DNA of 10,723 nucleotides from an uncultured Rivibacter sp. (GTDB lineage Bacteria > Pseudomonadota > Gammaproteobacteria > Burkholderiales > Burkholderiaceae): the NCBI GenBank assembly GCA_946481025.1, contig CAMLNA010000140.1, positions 1 to 10,723 of the forward strand. The letters run 5' to 3'. Below the pieces are notes generated by a model. The model did no database searches. It was not told where the DNA came from and saw nothing but the letters and a program-made list of their open reading frames with translations. Of the stretch, positions 1 through 6,689 are shown one piece after another (the stretch's first letter is position 1; each line of letters starts with the position of its first letter). Made by a program: the position numbers and the translations under genes.

Positions 1-2
1 AT

Positions 3-134
3 CTCCAGGTCTGGGGCACCGGACGCAGCTCGCGCTGGCCATCGCCCGGCCGCCTTGCCTTCTACCTGCTGTCGCGGCCCGAGGTGCGCAGCGTCGCGTC
101 GGCCTTGCGGCGGTGGGCCGCCGATGGCGCTTGA
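3..134 (+). CDS. C-terminal fragment of a probable LysR-type transcriptional regulator
   Basis: An open frame enters from the left edge and stops at TGA 132-134. It encodes about 43 residues ending in AFYLLSRPEVRSVASALRRW plus five more. A short beta strand (FYLL), a charged turn (SRPE) and a final helix with an ALRRW motif are what the end of the effector-binding domain of GcvA-like LysR regulators looks like. The DNA-binding and most of the effector domain lie outside the window, so neither identity nor target can be shown. The first 15 or so residues do not look family-like, so a frame slip there is possible. The stop codon overlaps the -10-like GATAAT in front of the next gene. The call rests on a short C-terminal pattern only. 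Confidence 0.42.
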   Translation, partial: LQVWGTGRSSRWPSPGRLAFYLLSRPEVRSVASALRRWAADGA

Positions 135-138
135 TAAT
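133..138 (+). promoter_or_regulatory. Possible -10 element for the lipoprotein-proC operon
   Basis: GATAAT matches the sigma70 -10 consensus at five of six positions and stands out in GC-rich DNA. It overlaps the stop codon of the upstream regulator gene and lies 31 bases before ATG 170. No good -35 is seen at the usual spacing, so this is only a candidate. Confidence 0.3.
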
Positions 139-169
139 CCCTCGCCTTCCTTGCCGGAGTACCACACCC

Positions 170-625
170 ATGACCTTGCGCCGCTGCTTCGAAAAGACCC
201 GTCTGCTCGCGCCGCTGGCGACGCTTCTGCTGTCCGCCTGCGCCATTCACCAGACCGTCAAGCCCGTGCCCCAGGGGCGGTACACCGAGATCTGCGTGGT
301 CGAGTCCCCGTCGGTGCGCAAGGGTTTCCTCGACGAGTACAAGCGCGCGCTGGAGGCCAACGGCCTGGTGGTGCGCCTGCTGCCCATGGTGACCCCCGTG
401 GACACCTGTCCCCTTGTCTCGACCTACAACGCGCGCTGGAGCTGGGACCTGCGGCTCTACATGGCGTATGCCGAGCTGAAGGTTTTCGTGGACGGCAAGC
501 CGGCCGGCGAGGCGCTGTATGACGCCACCCAGGGGGCCGGCAGCCCGGACAAGTTCATCGATGCCGGCAAGAAGATTCGCGAACTGACGGACCAGCTGTT
601 CGCCAAGGCGCCGGCCAAGTCCTGA
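170..625 (+). CDS. Small lipoprotein, Sbal_3080-like family
   Basis: A 151-residue protein with a lipoprotein signal peptide: basic N-terminus (MTLRRCFEKTR), hydrophobic stretch at about 12-22 and lipobox LSAC with the acylated Cys at residue 24. The mature part begins CAIHQTVKPV and continues with a TEICVVESPSV strand, which resembles proteins annotated as Sbal_3080 family lipoproteins. No catalytic motif is visible and the function is unknown. The product is expected to be anchored in the outer or inner membrane facing the periplasm. I chose ATG 170 because it puts the signal peptide at the N-terminus. The frame stays open upstream to ATG 113, but that would put a long Arg/Pro-rich extension before the signal peptide. 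GGAG at 155-158 is a rather distant ribosome site. proC follows after 12 bp, so the two are probably cotranscribed. Confidence 0.72.
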   Translation: MTLRRCFEKTRLLAPLATLLLSACAIHQTVKPVPQGRYTEICVVESPSVRKGFLDEYKRALEANGLVVRLLPMVTPVDTCPLVSTYNARWSWDLRLYMAYAELKVFVDGKPAGEALYDATQGAGSPDKFIDAGKKIRELTDQLFAKAPAKS

Positions 626-637
626 GCGGAGGTGCCC

Positions 638-1453
638 ATGCACATCGACACCCTTGCATTCATCGGCGGCGGCAACATGGCCAGCGCCATCATCGGCGGC
701 CTCGTCAAGAGCGGCCGCAAGCCGGCCGACATGCTGGTGCTCGATCCGCATGAAGGTACGCGAGAGCGCGTGCGGCAGGAGTTCGGCGTCAACGCGATGG
801 CGGCGCCCGATGCTTCGCTGTCGCGCGCCGGGCTGGTGCTGTGGGCCATCAAGCCGCAGCAGTTCAAGGAAGCGGCGCGGTCCTGCGCGCCGTTCGTGAA
901 GGGCGCGCTGCACCTGTCGGTGATGGCCGGCATCCGCAGCGACGACATGGCCCGCCTCCTGGGCACCGAGCGCATCGTGCGCAGCATGCCCAACACGCCC
1001 GCGCTCATCGGCGCCGGCATTGCCGGGCTGTATGCGCGGCTGGCGGTGAGTGGCGATGAACGTCGCGAGGCAGAAGCCCTGCTGGCGCCCACCGGCAGCA
1101 CGCTGTGGGTGCAGCGCGAAGCCGACCTCGACGCGGTGACCGCGCTGTCGGGCTCCGGTCCGGCCTACGTGTTCTATTTCGTCGAGGCGATGATGGCCGC
1201 CGCCGAGCAGATGGGCCTGTCGGCCGAGCAGGGCAAGACGCTGGCCGTCGCCACCTTCGCCGGCGCCGCCGAGCTGGCGCGCCGTTCGCCGGAGCCCCCA
1301 TCGGTGCTGCGCGAGCGGGTCACTTCCAAGGGGGGCACCACCTACGCGGCGCTCACCGCCATGGAGGCCGCGGGCATGAAGGAGGCGTTCATCTCGGCTT
1401 TGCGTGCAGCGCAGCATCGCGCGGCCGAACTCGGTGACGAATTCGGGCGTTGA
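638..1453 (+). CDS. proC: Pyrroline-5-carboxylate reductase
   Basis: ProC reduces 1-pyrroline-5-carboxylate to L-proline with NAD(P)H, the last step of proline synthesis in the cytoplasm. The 271-residue product is of normal family length. The N-terminal Rossmann domain opens with AFIGGGNMASA (G10-G11-G12-N13-M14), the ProC version of the dinucleotide-binding loop. It continues with WAIKPQ at about 71-76 and SMPNTPALIGAG at about 118-129. The C-terminal dimerisation and substrate-binding domain carries TALSGSGPAYVF and the family signature RERVTSKGGTT. I chose ATG 638 because GGAGG at 628-632 sits five bases upstream; an in-frame GTG at 632 lies inside that ribosome site. The gene follows the lipoprotein gene by 12 bp. 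No proB or proA is in the window, which is usual for proC. Confidence 0.97.
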   Translation: MHIDTLAFIGGGNMASAIIGGLVKSGRKPADMLVLDPHEGTRERVRQEFGVNAMAAPDASLSRAGLVLWAIKPQQFKEAARSCAPFVKGALHLSVMAGIRSDDMARLLGTERIVRSMPNTPALIGAGIAGLYARLAVSGDERREAEALLAPTGSTLWVQREADLDAVTALSGSGPAYVFYFVEAMMAAAEQMGLSAEQGKTLAVATFAGAAELARRSPEPPSVLRERVTSKGGTTYAALTAMEAAGMKEAFISALRAAQHRAAELGDEFGR

Positions 1454-1570
1454 CGGGCCCTAAACCCCTTGCAGCATTGCCGGCACTGCGCCGCCCCTGC
1501 GGCCCGGTGCCACACTGCCAGCGCTGTCTTGAGGCCGCAGCGCCCGGTTGATGAACGCGGCTCGCGCAGG

Positions 1571-1589
1571 TCATGCAAACAAGGCATGA
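1571..1589. promoter_or_regulatory. Inverted repeat upstream of glutamate dehydrogenase gene (LysR-type box)
   Basis: TCATGC-AAACAAG-GCATGA is a perfect 6-bp inverted repeat with a 7-base spacer. T1574 and A1586 are separated by 11 bases inside the dyad, which fits the T-N11-A pattern of LysR-family binding sites. It lies 124 bases before the dehydrogenase ATG. A weak promoter-like pair follows it: GTGACA at 1596 and TACAGT at 1621, with a 19-base spacer. No LysR gene is adjacent apart from the fragment at the left edge. Confidence 0.35.
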
Positions 1590-1712
1590 GCCACCGTGAC
1601 AAATTCGGTGCCCGCGCGCCTACAGTCCGGCCCCGAGCGCCGCGTGCGCCACAAGCGCTCGCGAAAACAGATCTTGATGAACGCCAGCGCTCGAACAACC
1701 AAAGGATCCGCC

Positions 1713-3020
1713 ATGAGCACCCCTTCGTCCAAGGATGGCCACACCTCGTCTTCCACGCTGTCCTACGTCAGCCCATCGCCCGAGAGCCCGTGGGGCACCT
1801 ACATCTCGCAGGTCGACCGCGTCATCCCCTACCTGGGCAACCTGGCCCGCTGGGCTGAAACGCTCAAGCGGCCCAAGCGCGCGCTGATCGTCGATTGCCC
1901 GATCGAGATGGACGACGGCAGCGTGGCCCATTTCGAAGGCTTTCGCGTGCAGCACAACCTGAGCCGTGGGCCGGGCAAGGGTGGCGTGCGCTTCCACCCC
2001 GACGTGACGCTCGAGGAAGTGATGGCACTGTCGGCCTGGATGACGGTGAAGTGCGCCGCGGTGAACCTGCCTTATGGCGGCGCCAAGGGCGGCGTGCGCG
2101 TGGACCCCTCCCGGCTGTCGCTCAAGGAGCTCGAGAAGCTCACCCGCCGCTACACCAGCGAGATCGGCATCATCATCGGCCCGCAGCGCGACATCCCGGC
2201 GCCCGACGTCAACACCAACGGCCAGATCATGGCCTGGATGATGGACACCTATTCGATGAACGTCGGCGCCACCGCGACCGGCGTCGTCACCGGCAAGCCC
2301 ATCCACCTGGGCGGCTCGCTGGGCCGCGTGAAGGCCACCGGCCGCGGCGTGTTCGTCACCGGCCGCGAGGCGGCCCGCCGCATCGGCCTGCCGCTCGACG
2401 GTGCGCGCGTGGCGGTGCAGGGTTTCGGCAACGTGGGCAGCTCCGCGGCCGAGCTGTTCCACCAGGCCGGCGCCAAGATCGTGGCGGTGCAGGACCACAC
2501 CGGGACCATCTACAACCCCGACGGCCTCGACATGGCGGAGCTGATGCCGGTGCTCAAGCGCGACGGCGGCGTCGGCAACTTCAAGGGCGCCGAGCGCATC
2601 GAGAACGAAGCGTTCTGGGACGTGGCCTGCGAGGTGCTCATCCCGGCCGCGCTCGAAGGCCAGATCACCGCGGACCGCGCGCAGCGCATCAAGGCCAGGC
2701 TGGTGCTCGAAGGCGCCAACGGCCCGACGGTGCCGGTGGCCGACGACATCCTCGGCGAGCGCGGCGTGCTGGTGGTGCCCGACGTGATCTGCAACGCCGG
2801 CGGCGTCACCGTGTCGTACTTCGAGTGGGTGCAGGACTTCAGCTCCTTCTTCTGGAGCGAAGACGAGATCAACGTGCGGCTCGACAAGATCATGGTCGAT
2901 GCACTGAAGAAGATCTGGGACACCGCCGACCGCCACAAGATCAGCCTGCGCACCGCCACGTTTGCGGTGGCCTGCGAGCGCATCCTGATGGCACGGGAAG
3001 AGCGCGGCCTGTATCCCTGA
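1713..3020 (+). CDS. gdhA: Glutamate dehydrogenase (Glu/Leu/Phe/Val dehydrogenase family)
   Basis: A 435-residue enzyme of the small hexameric glutamate dehydrogenase class, interconverting L-glutamate with 2-oxoglutarate and ammonia using NAD(P). The N-terminal substrate domain contains [14 protein letters not shown] at 85-98, [18 protein letters not shown] at 110-127 (K125 is the expected catalytic lysine) and [12 protein letters not shown] at 160-171. The Rossmann domain has VQGFGNVG at 235-242. The C-terminal part includes [13 protein letters not shown], typical of this family. I chose ATG 1713 because AAGGA at 1702-1706 is six bases upstream; an in-frame ATG at 1677 lacks a ribosome site. 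Whether it uses NAD or NADP, and so acts in breakdown or assimilation, cannot be decided by eye; the many NAD-type relatives of this length favour breakdown. A TIGR00725-like gene follows after 31 bp. Confidence 0.93.
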   Translation: MSTPSSKDGHTSSSTLSYVSPSPESPWGTYISQVDRVIPYLGNLARWAETLKRPKRALIVDCPIEMDDGSVAHFEGFRVQHNLSRGPGKGGVRFHPDVTLEEVMALSAWMTVKCAAVNLPYGGAKGGVRVDPSRLSLKELEKLTRRYTSEIGIIIGPQRDIPAPDVNTNGQIMAWMMDTYSMNVGATATGVVTGKPIHLGGSLGRVKATGRGVFVTGREAARRIGLPLDGARVAVQGFGNVGSSAAELFHQAGAKIVAVQDHTGTIYNPDGLDMAELMPVLKRDGGVGNFKGAERIENEAFWDVACEVLIPAALEGQITADRAQRIKARLVLEGANGPTVPVADDILGERGVLVVPDVICNAGGVTVSYFEWVQDFSSFFWSEDEINVRLDKIMVDALKKIWDTADRHKISLRTATFAVACERILMAREERGLYP

Positions 3021-3051
3021 GCCACCCCGTAGGGCCCTCGGCGCTCACGCC

Positions 3052-3558
3052 ATGACCCGACGCCCCCAGGTGTGCGTGCTCGGCAGCGCCGAGCCGGGCT
3101 CCGCGGCCTACGAACTGGCCGCCGCGGCCGGCGCGGCGCTGGCCCGCCTGGGCATCACCGTCGTGAGCGGCTGCGGCAGCCCCGCCACCCGGGTGGCGGC
3201 CGAGCGTGCGGTCGCCGCCGGCGGCCTGGTGGTGAGCATCGTGCCGCCCGACGAGATGCCGCCGCCCGACTGGCCGGCCACCGTGGTCATCCCCTGCGGC
3301 ATGGGCGATGCACGCAACCTGCTGATGGCGCTGGCCGGAGACGCCTGCATCGTCATCGGCGGTCGGGCCGGCACCATCTCCGAGGTGTGCCTGGCCTGGC
3401 TGCACAAGCGCCCGCTGCTGCCGCTGGTGGGCTGCGGCGGCTGGTCCGACGACCTGCCCTCGAACCCGCCGGATGAGCGGCAGAACTCGCCCATCCTGTC
3501 GTGGCGCACGGAGCAGGAGCTGGAGGCGCAGTTGCGCACGCTCGGGTTGGTCAGGTGA
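3052..3558 (+). CDS. TIGR00725/LOG-like Rossmann-fold protein
   Basis: A 168-residue protein with a nucleotide-binding fold of the SLOG superfamily (related to LOG phosphoribohydrolases, YvdD and DprA). It starts with a VCVLGSAEPGS strand-loop and has GMGDARN at 83-89. It carries GGRAGTISE at 103-111, the counterpart of the GGxGTxxE motif used by this superfamily to bind a nucleotide-type ligand. TIGR00725-type proteins have no settled function and are often labelled LOG or cytokinin riboside phosphoribohydrolase by similarity. The leading Pro of the PGGxGTxxE form is replaced here by Ile, so a phosphoribohydrolase activity should not be assumed. It lies 31 bp behind gdhA on the same strand and probably shares its transcript. 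No strong Shine-Dalgarno sequence is visible before ATG 3052. Confidence 0.75.
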   Translation: MTRRPQVCVLGSAEPGSAAYELAAAAGAALARLGITVVSGCGSPATRVAAERAVAAGGLVVSIVPPDEMPPPDWPATVVIPCGMGDARNLLMALAGDACIVIGGRAGTISEVCLAWLHKRPLLPLVGCGGWSDDLPSNPPDERQNSPILSWRTEQELEAQLRTLGLVR

Positions 3559-3559
3559 C

Positions 3560-3590
3560 GCCATGTTCACCGTGCTGCTGGCACCATGGC
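3560..3590 (+). terminator. Composite hairpin just after the TIGR00725 gene
   Basis: Outer arms GCCATG (3560-3565) and CATGGC (3585-3590) enclose inner arms GTGC (3572-3575) and GCAC (3581-3584) around a TGCTG loop, with a six-base bulge on the left side. It begins two bases after the stop codon. There is no T-run, so it is at best an imperfect or factor-assisted terminator or an mRNA 3'-end structure. Confidence 0.25.
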
Positions 3591-3625
3591 CGCCCAGGCT
3601 CATCGCATAGCGTCCCGTCCGACGG

Positions 3626-3640
3626 TGCCGGAAACCGGCA
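3626..3640. terminator. Short perfect hairpin in the gap before the crystallin-like gene
   Basis: TGCCGG-AAA-CCGGCA forms a perfect six-pair stem with a three-base loop. It lies 68 bases after the TIGR00725 gene and 69 bases before the next ATG. It has no T-run on either strand. It may help end transcription from the gdhA unit or may be a leader structure of the next gene. Confidence 0.25.
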
Positions 3641-3675
3641 GTTACGACTAGCGGTCGGCAGCCGGAGGGAGCACC

Positions 3676-3700
3676 GCGTTGTGCAGTCATTCCACAACGC
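3676..3700. promoter_or_regulatory. Perfect 8-bp inverted repeat abutting the ribosome site of the crystallin-like gene
   Basis: GCGTTGTG and CACAACGC are perfect inverted copies separated by nine bases (CAGTCATTC). The right arm ends immediately before AGGAG (3701-3705), the ribosome site of the gene starting at 3710. It could be a protein operator (arm centres about 17 bp apart) or an mRNA hairpin controlling access to the ribosome site. Confidence 0.45.
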
Positions 3701-3709
3701 AGGAGCTCC

Positions 3710-4810
3710 ATGTCCACCGCCCTTTCCCGTGTGCTGGCCGCCCTGGCCGCCGCCTTGCTGGCCAGCCAGGCCTCGGCCGCCCTCACGCTCTTCAGCCGCG
3801 ACGACTTCCATGGCCGCCGCGTCACGCTGGAAAGCGCCGCGCCCGACTTCCGCGAGTTCGGCTTCGACGATCGCGCATCGTCGCTGGTGGTGGAGGGCGG
3901 GCCCTGGGAAGTGTGCAAGGAGACGATGTTCCGCAGCCGCTGCGTCGTGCTGGCGCCGGGCCAATACCCCAACCTCGACGCCGTCGGCCTGGATGAGCGG
4001 CTGTCGTCGGCGCGCCCGGTGCGGCAGGTCGACCACCGGCCGCCGCCGCCGGCCCCGCAGGGCCAGGGCGACGTGGTGCTGTTCGAGCACGTGGGCTTCC
4101 ACGGCCGCGGTTTCGGCATCACCTCGTCGGTGGACGACTTCCGCGAGTTCGGCTTCAACGATCGCGTGTCGTCGATCGTCGTGTTCGAAGGCCGCTGGGC
4201 GGCGTGCGAGCACGTGAACTACGGTGGCCGCTGCGTGCTGCTGCGGCCGGGGCGCTACCCCGACCTCTTGTCGATGGGCTTGAACGACACGCTGTCATCG
4301 CTGCGCCGCGTGCGCCGTGAAGGCCGGCATGGCGATGACGACGATGGTGACCACGGCCACGACTACTACGCGCCGGCGCCGCAGCCGGTGTACGACTGGC
4401 GCCGTCGCCCGTCGGAACGTCTGGAGCAGGTGCCGGTGGAGTCTGTGCGGGCCGTGTATGCCACGCCGCAGCAGCAGCGCTGCTGGGTGGAGCAGGAGCG
4501 CGGCGGCGATGCGCGTGTGGCCGGTGCCGTGATCGGCGGCGTGATCGGAGGCATCCTGGGCCACCAGGTGGGAGAGGGCCGCGGCGTGGCCACCGCAGGC
4601 GGTGCCGTGGCCGGCGCGGTGATCGGCTCGCAGGTCGGCCGCGGTGTGGAAGCCAGCCGCCCGGTCACTCGCTGCGCCGACGCGCCGGCACAGCGGCCCG
4701 ACTACTACGACGTGACCTACCGCCATCGCGGCCAGCTGCATCACGCGCAGATGACCCAGCCGCCCGGCCCCACCATCGTGGTCAACCGACGTGGCGAGCC
4801 CCGACTGTGA
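3710..4810 (+). CDS. Exported beta/gamma-crystallin protein with glycine-zipper C-terminus
   Basis: A 366-residue protein with a cleavable signal peptide (1-23, ending SQASA). Two crystallin domains follow, at about 24-105 and 121-202. Each half-domain ends in an (N/D)(N/D/E)xxSS motif: DDRASS (53-58), DERLSS (95-100), NDRVSS (150-155) and NDTLSS (192-197). These match the calcium-binding motif of microbial beta/gamma-crystallins. Each domain has a Cys-X8-Cys pair (C69/C78, C166/C175), probable disulfides in the periplasm. An Asp/His-rich linker (205-219) leads to a glycine-zipper segment (about 270-310, [14 protein letters not shown] and [14 protein letters not shown]) and a tail with [10 protein letters not shown] and PGPTIVV, as in SlyB/17-kDa surface antigen proteins. 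The role is unknown; an envelope or structural calcium-binding role is an inference. AGGAG lies four bases before ATG. The 3' end overlaps the convergent ubiA gene. Confidence 0.88.
   Translation: MSTALSRVLAALAAALLASQASAALTLFSRDDFHGRRVTLESAAPDFREFGFDDRASSLVVEGGPWEVCKETMFRSRCVVLAPGQYPNLDAVGLDERLSSARPVRQVDHRPPPPAPQGQGDVVLFEHVGFHGRGFGITSSVDDFREFGFNDRVSSIVVFEGRWAACEHVNYGGRCVLLRPGRYPDLLSMGLNDTLSSLRRVRREGRHGDDDDGDHGHDYYAPAPQPVYDWRRRPSERLEQVPVESVRAVYATPQQQRCWVEQERGGDARVAGAVIGGVIGGILGHQVGEGRGVATAGGAVAGAVIGSQVGRGVEASRPVTRCADAPAQRPDYYDVTYRHRGQLHHAQMTQPPGPTIVVNRRGEPRL
3845..3875 (+). repeat. Direct repeat copy 1 within the crystallin-like gene
   Basis: This 31-base stretch, coding [10 protein letters not shown] and the start of the next codon, recurs at 4136-4166 with one mismatch, 291 bp (97 codons) downstream. 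It marks the tandem duplication of the crystallin domain. Confidence 0.85.
4136..4166 (+). repeat. Direct repeat copy 2 within the crystallin-like gene
   Basis: Second copy of the 31-base repeat at 3845-3875, coding [10 protein letters not shown]. The single difference changes the first Asp of the calcium motif to Asn. The much higher identity here than in the rest of the two domains suggests constraint or local gene conversion. Confidence 0.85.
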
Positions 4811-5675
4811 CGACGAGCAGCTCCAGCGCCACGCCGGCAAACACGGCAAACCCCACCCAGTGGTTGAGCCTGAAGGCCTTGAAGCAGCCTTCGCGCGTGC
4901 GTGCACGGATCAGCGTGTAATGCCATAGCGCCTGCGCCGCGCCGGCCGCGATGCCGAGCAGGAACACCCAGCGCAGGCCCTGCTGCCACCCGAGCACCGC
5001 CCAGCCGGCCAGGTAGATCGCATAGAAGCCCATCACGCCGATCACGTCGAAGCGCCCCAGCGTGAGCGCCGAGGTCTTGATGCCGATGCGGATGTCGTCG
5101 TCGCGATCGACCATCGCGTATTCGGTGTCGTAGGCCAGCACCCAGAACAGGTTGCCGGCGAGCAGCCACCACGCCAGCGCCGGCACCTGCGAGCGCACCG
5201 CGGCAAATGCCATCGGGATGCCGAAGCTGAAGGCCACGCCCAGCACCGCCTGCGGCATCGAGACAAAGCGCTTGGCATACGGGTAGGCGATCGCGACCGC
5301 CAGCGCGGCGAACGACATCTGGATCGTGAGCGCATTGGTGGTGAGCACGAGGCCGAAGGCCACGAGCGCCAGCGCCGCGCCCAGCTGCAGGGCTTCGCGC
5401 ACCGGCAGCGCACCGCTGGTCACCGGCCGTTGCGCGGTGCGCTTCACATGCTTGTCGAAGTCGCGGTCGGCCACGTCGTTGACGCAGCAGCCGGCGCTGC
5501 GCATGAGGATGGTGCCGAGCGTGAACACCGCCAGCAGGTGCCAGCCGGGAAAGCCGCCCGCGGCCATCCACAGCGCGGCGAGCGTGGGCCACAGCAGCAA
5601 CAGCCAGCCGGCGGGGCGGTTCCAGCGGATGAGGTCGAGGTAGAGCGCAAGGCGCGAGGCGGGCAGGGCGGACAT
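4782..5675 (-). CDS. ubiA: 4-hydroxybenzoate polyprenyltransferase
   Basis: UbiA attaches the polyprenyl side chain to 4-hydroxybenzoate in ubiquinone synthesis, in the inner membrane. The 297-residue protein has the usual length and about eight or nine hydrophobic segments. The first Asp-rich motif is NDVADRDFD at 66-74, followed by KRTAQRP. The second is [12 protein letters not shown] at 183-194 followed by IRIGIKT; both coordinate the Mg-diphosphate of the prenyl donor. The start is clear from [21 protein letters not shown], where family members begin; the frame stays open 46 codons upstream with non-family Arg-rich sequence. No ribosome site precedes the ATG, but GATAAT lies six bases upstream. 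Divergent from the Fpg-like gene and convergent with the crystallin-like gene, overlapping it by 29 bp. No ubiC is adjacent. Confidence 0.96.
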   Translation of the reverse strand: MSALPASRLALYLDLIRWNRPAGWLLLLWPTLAALWMAAGGFPGWHLLAVFTLGTILMRSAGCCVNDVADRDFDKHVKRTAQRPVTSGALPVREALQLGAALALVAFGLVLTTNALTIQMSFAALAVAIAYPYAKRFVSMPQAVLGVAFSFGIPMAFAAVRSQVPALAWWLLAGNLFWVLAYDTEYAMVDRDDDIRIGIKTSALTLGRFDVIGVMGFYAIYLAGWAVLGWQQGLRWVFLLGIAAGAAQALWHYTLIRARTREGCFKAFRLNHWVGFAVFAGVALELLVVTVGARHVG

Positions 5676-5681
5676 GCGCGG

Positions 5682-5687
5682 ATTATC
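5682..5687 (-). promoter_or_regulatory. -10 element giving a leaderless ubiA transcript
   Basis: On the minus strand GATAAT (five of six consensus bases) is followed by six bases and then the ubiA ATG. Transcription would start at or next to the A of ATG. No Shine-Dalgarno sequence exists in the interval. A -35 is weak (GCGACC at 17-base spacing). Confidence 0.45.
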
Positions 5688-5781
5688 GAGTTCGATCCCG
5701 GCCGGGTCGCTCGAACGCCCACGCGGTGTCAGCGGCCTTCGCTGCCGCTCGAAGCGCACTTCTGACCGCTGCCCCCGGTGG

Positions 5782-5787
5782 CACACT
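5782..5787 (+). promoter_or_regulatory. -10-like element next to the Fpg-like start codon
   Basis: CACACT is followed by six bases and ATG 5794, the same spacing as at ubiA on the other strand. The hexamer matches the consensus only at the A2, A4 and T6 positions. No Shine-Dalgarno sequence is present, which fits a leaderless mRNA. Confidence 0.3.
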
Positions 5788-5793
5788 CGCGCG

Positions 5794-6678
5794 ATGCCGG
5801 AGCTGCCCGACATCAGCGTCTACATCGAGCGCCTGCAGGACAAGCTGCTCGGCCGCAGGCTCGAGGCGGTGCATGTGCTGCACCCCTTCGTGCTGCGCAC
5901 CGCGGTGCCGCCCATCGGCGCGGCCGAGGGCCGCAAGGTGCAAGGGGTCGAGCGGCTGGGCAAGCGGGTGGTGCTGGCGCTCGAGGGCGAACTCTTCCTC
6001 GTGCTGCACCTCATGATCGCCGGGCGGCTGCGCTGGCTCGAGCCGGGCGCCGCGCCGCCCGCGAAGATCGCGCTGGCGGCGCTGGTGTTCGACAACGGCA
6101 CGCTGGCGCTCACCGAGGCCGGCAGCAAGCGCCGTGCGGCCATGCATCTGGTGGCCGGGCGCGATGCGCTGGCGGCCATGGACCCGGGCGGCATCGACGT
6201 GATGGGCTGCGACGTGGGCGCGTTTGCCGAACGGCTGCGCGCCGAGAACCACACGCTCAAGCGTTCGCTCACCAACCCGCGCCTGTTCAGCGGCATCGGC
6301 AACGCCTATTCGGACGAGATCCTGTTCCGCGCCCGGCTGTCGCCGGTGATGCTCACCCGCTCGATGGACGACGCGCAGATCCAGGCGTTGTTCGACGCGA
6401 CGCGGCAGGTGATGGCCGAATGGACCGAGCGGCTGCGCGACGAGGCCGGCGACTGGCCTGCGAAGGTGACCGCGTTCCACCCGGCGATGGCGGTTCACGG
6501 CCGCTACGGCCAGCCGTGCCCGGTGTGCGGCTCGCCCGTGCAGCGCATCGTGTTCGCCGACAACGAGACCAACTACTGCGCGCGCTGCCAGACGGGCGGC
6601 AGGCTGCTGGCGGACCGGGCGCTGTCGCGGCTGCTCAAGGCGAGCTGGCCGCGGCACATCGACGACATCGAGCCCTAG
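5794..6678 (+). CDS. Fpg/Nei-family DNA glycosylase, atypical subgroup
   Basis: A 294-residue base-excision repair glycosylase/AP lyase that should remove oxidised bases. It begins MPELPDI, so Pro2 is the catalytic N-terminal amine after Met removal, with Glu3 next to it. LGKR holds K57, the position of the conserved lysine in E. coli Fpg. The helix-two-turn-helix region has [14 protein letters not shown] at 165-178. The C-terminal zinc finger is Cys-X2-Cys-X16-Cys-X2-Cys (C242, C245, C262, C265), followed by [17 protein letters not shown]. It departs from classical MutM: where Fpg has the DPRRFG loop, this protein has [13 protein letters not shown] at 107-119. The residue before ETNYC, usually Arg in Fpg fingers, appears to be Asn257. 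Substrate preference may therefore differ from 8-oxoguanine, and I give no mutM symbol. Convergent with dps after 11 bp. Confidence 0.9.
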   Translation: MPELPDISVYIERLQDKLLGRRLEAVHVLHPFVLRTAVPPIGAAEGRKVQGVERLGKRVVLALEGELFLVLHLMIAGRLRWLEPGAAPPAKIALAALVFDNGTLALTEAGSKRRAAMHLVAGRDALAAMDPGGIDVMGCDVGAFAERLRAENHTLKRSLTNPRLFSGIGNAYSDEILFRARLSPVMLTRSMDDAQIQALFDATRQVMAEWTERLRDEAGDWPAKVTAFHPAMAVHGRYGQPCPVCGSPVQRIVFADNETNYCARCQTGGRLLADRALSRLLKASWPRHIDDIEP

Positions 6679-6689
6679 GCTCGCCTCGT

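Noticed and set aside
62..1417. A 451-codon minus-strand frame opposite the lipoprotein gene and proC
   Set aside because: His/Arg/Gly-rich shadow of two genes with clear family motifs on the plus strand.
1507..1514. CCACACTG, similar to the -10-like hexamers before the Fpg-like and sigma genes
   Set aside because: No start codon follows at leaderless distance and no other promoter element is near, so it is probably chance.
1596..1603. GTGACAAA, the reverse complement of TTTGTCAC, which also occurs at 9979-9986 and 10659-10666
   Set aside because: Three copies of an 8-mer in both strands of 10.7 kb are not convincing. The partner -10 is absent at two of the sites and one copy lies in a hairpin loop.
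1677..1712. Upstream in-frame ATG extending gdhA by 12 residues
   Set aside because: It has no ribosome site, while ATG 1713 has AAGGA at the right distance and gives the usual family length.
1620..2936. A 438-codon minus-strand frame opposite gdhA
   Set aside because: Composition is that of a GC-skew shadow, and gdhA on the plus strand has all catalytic motifs.
3563..3610. A 15-codon frame starting ATG 3563 that could be a leader peptide
   Set aside because: It lies within the composite hairpin after the TIGR00725 gene, has no ribosome site and no regulatory codon run.
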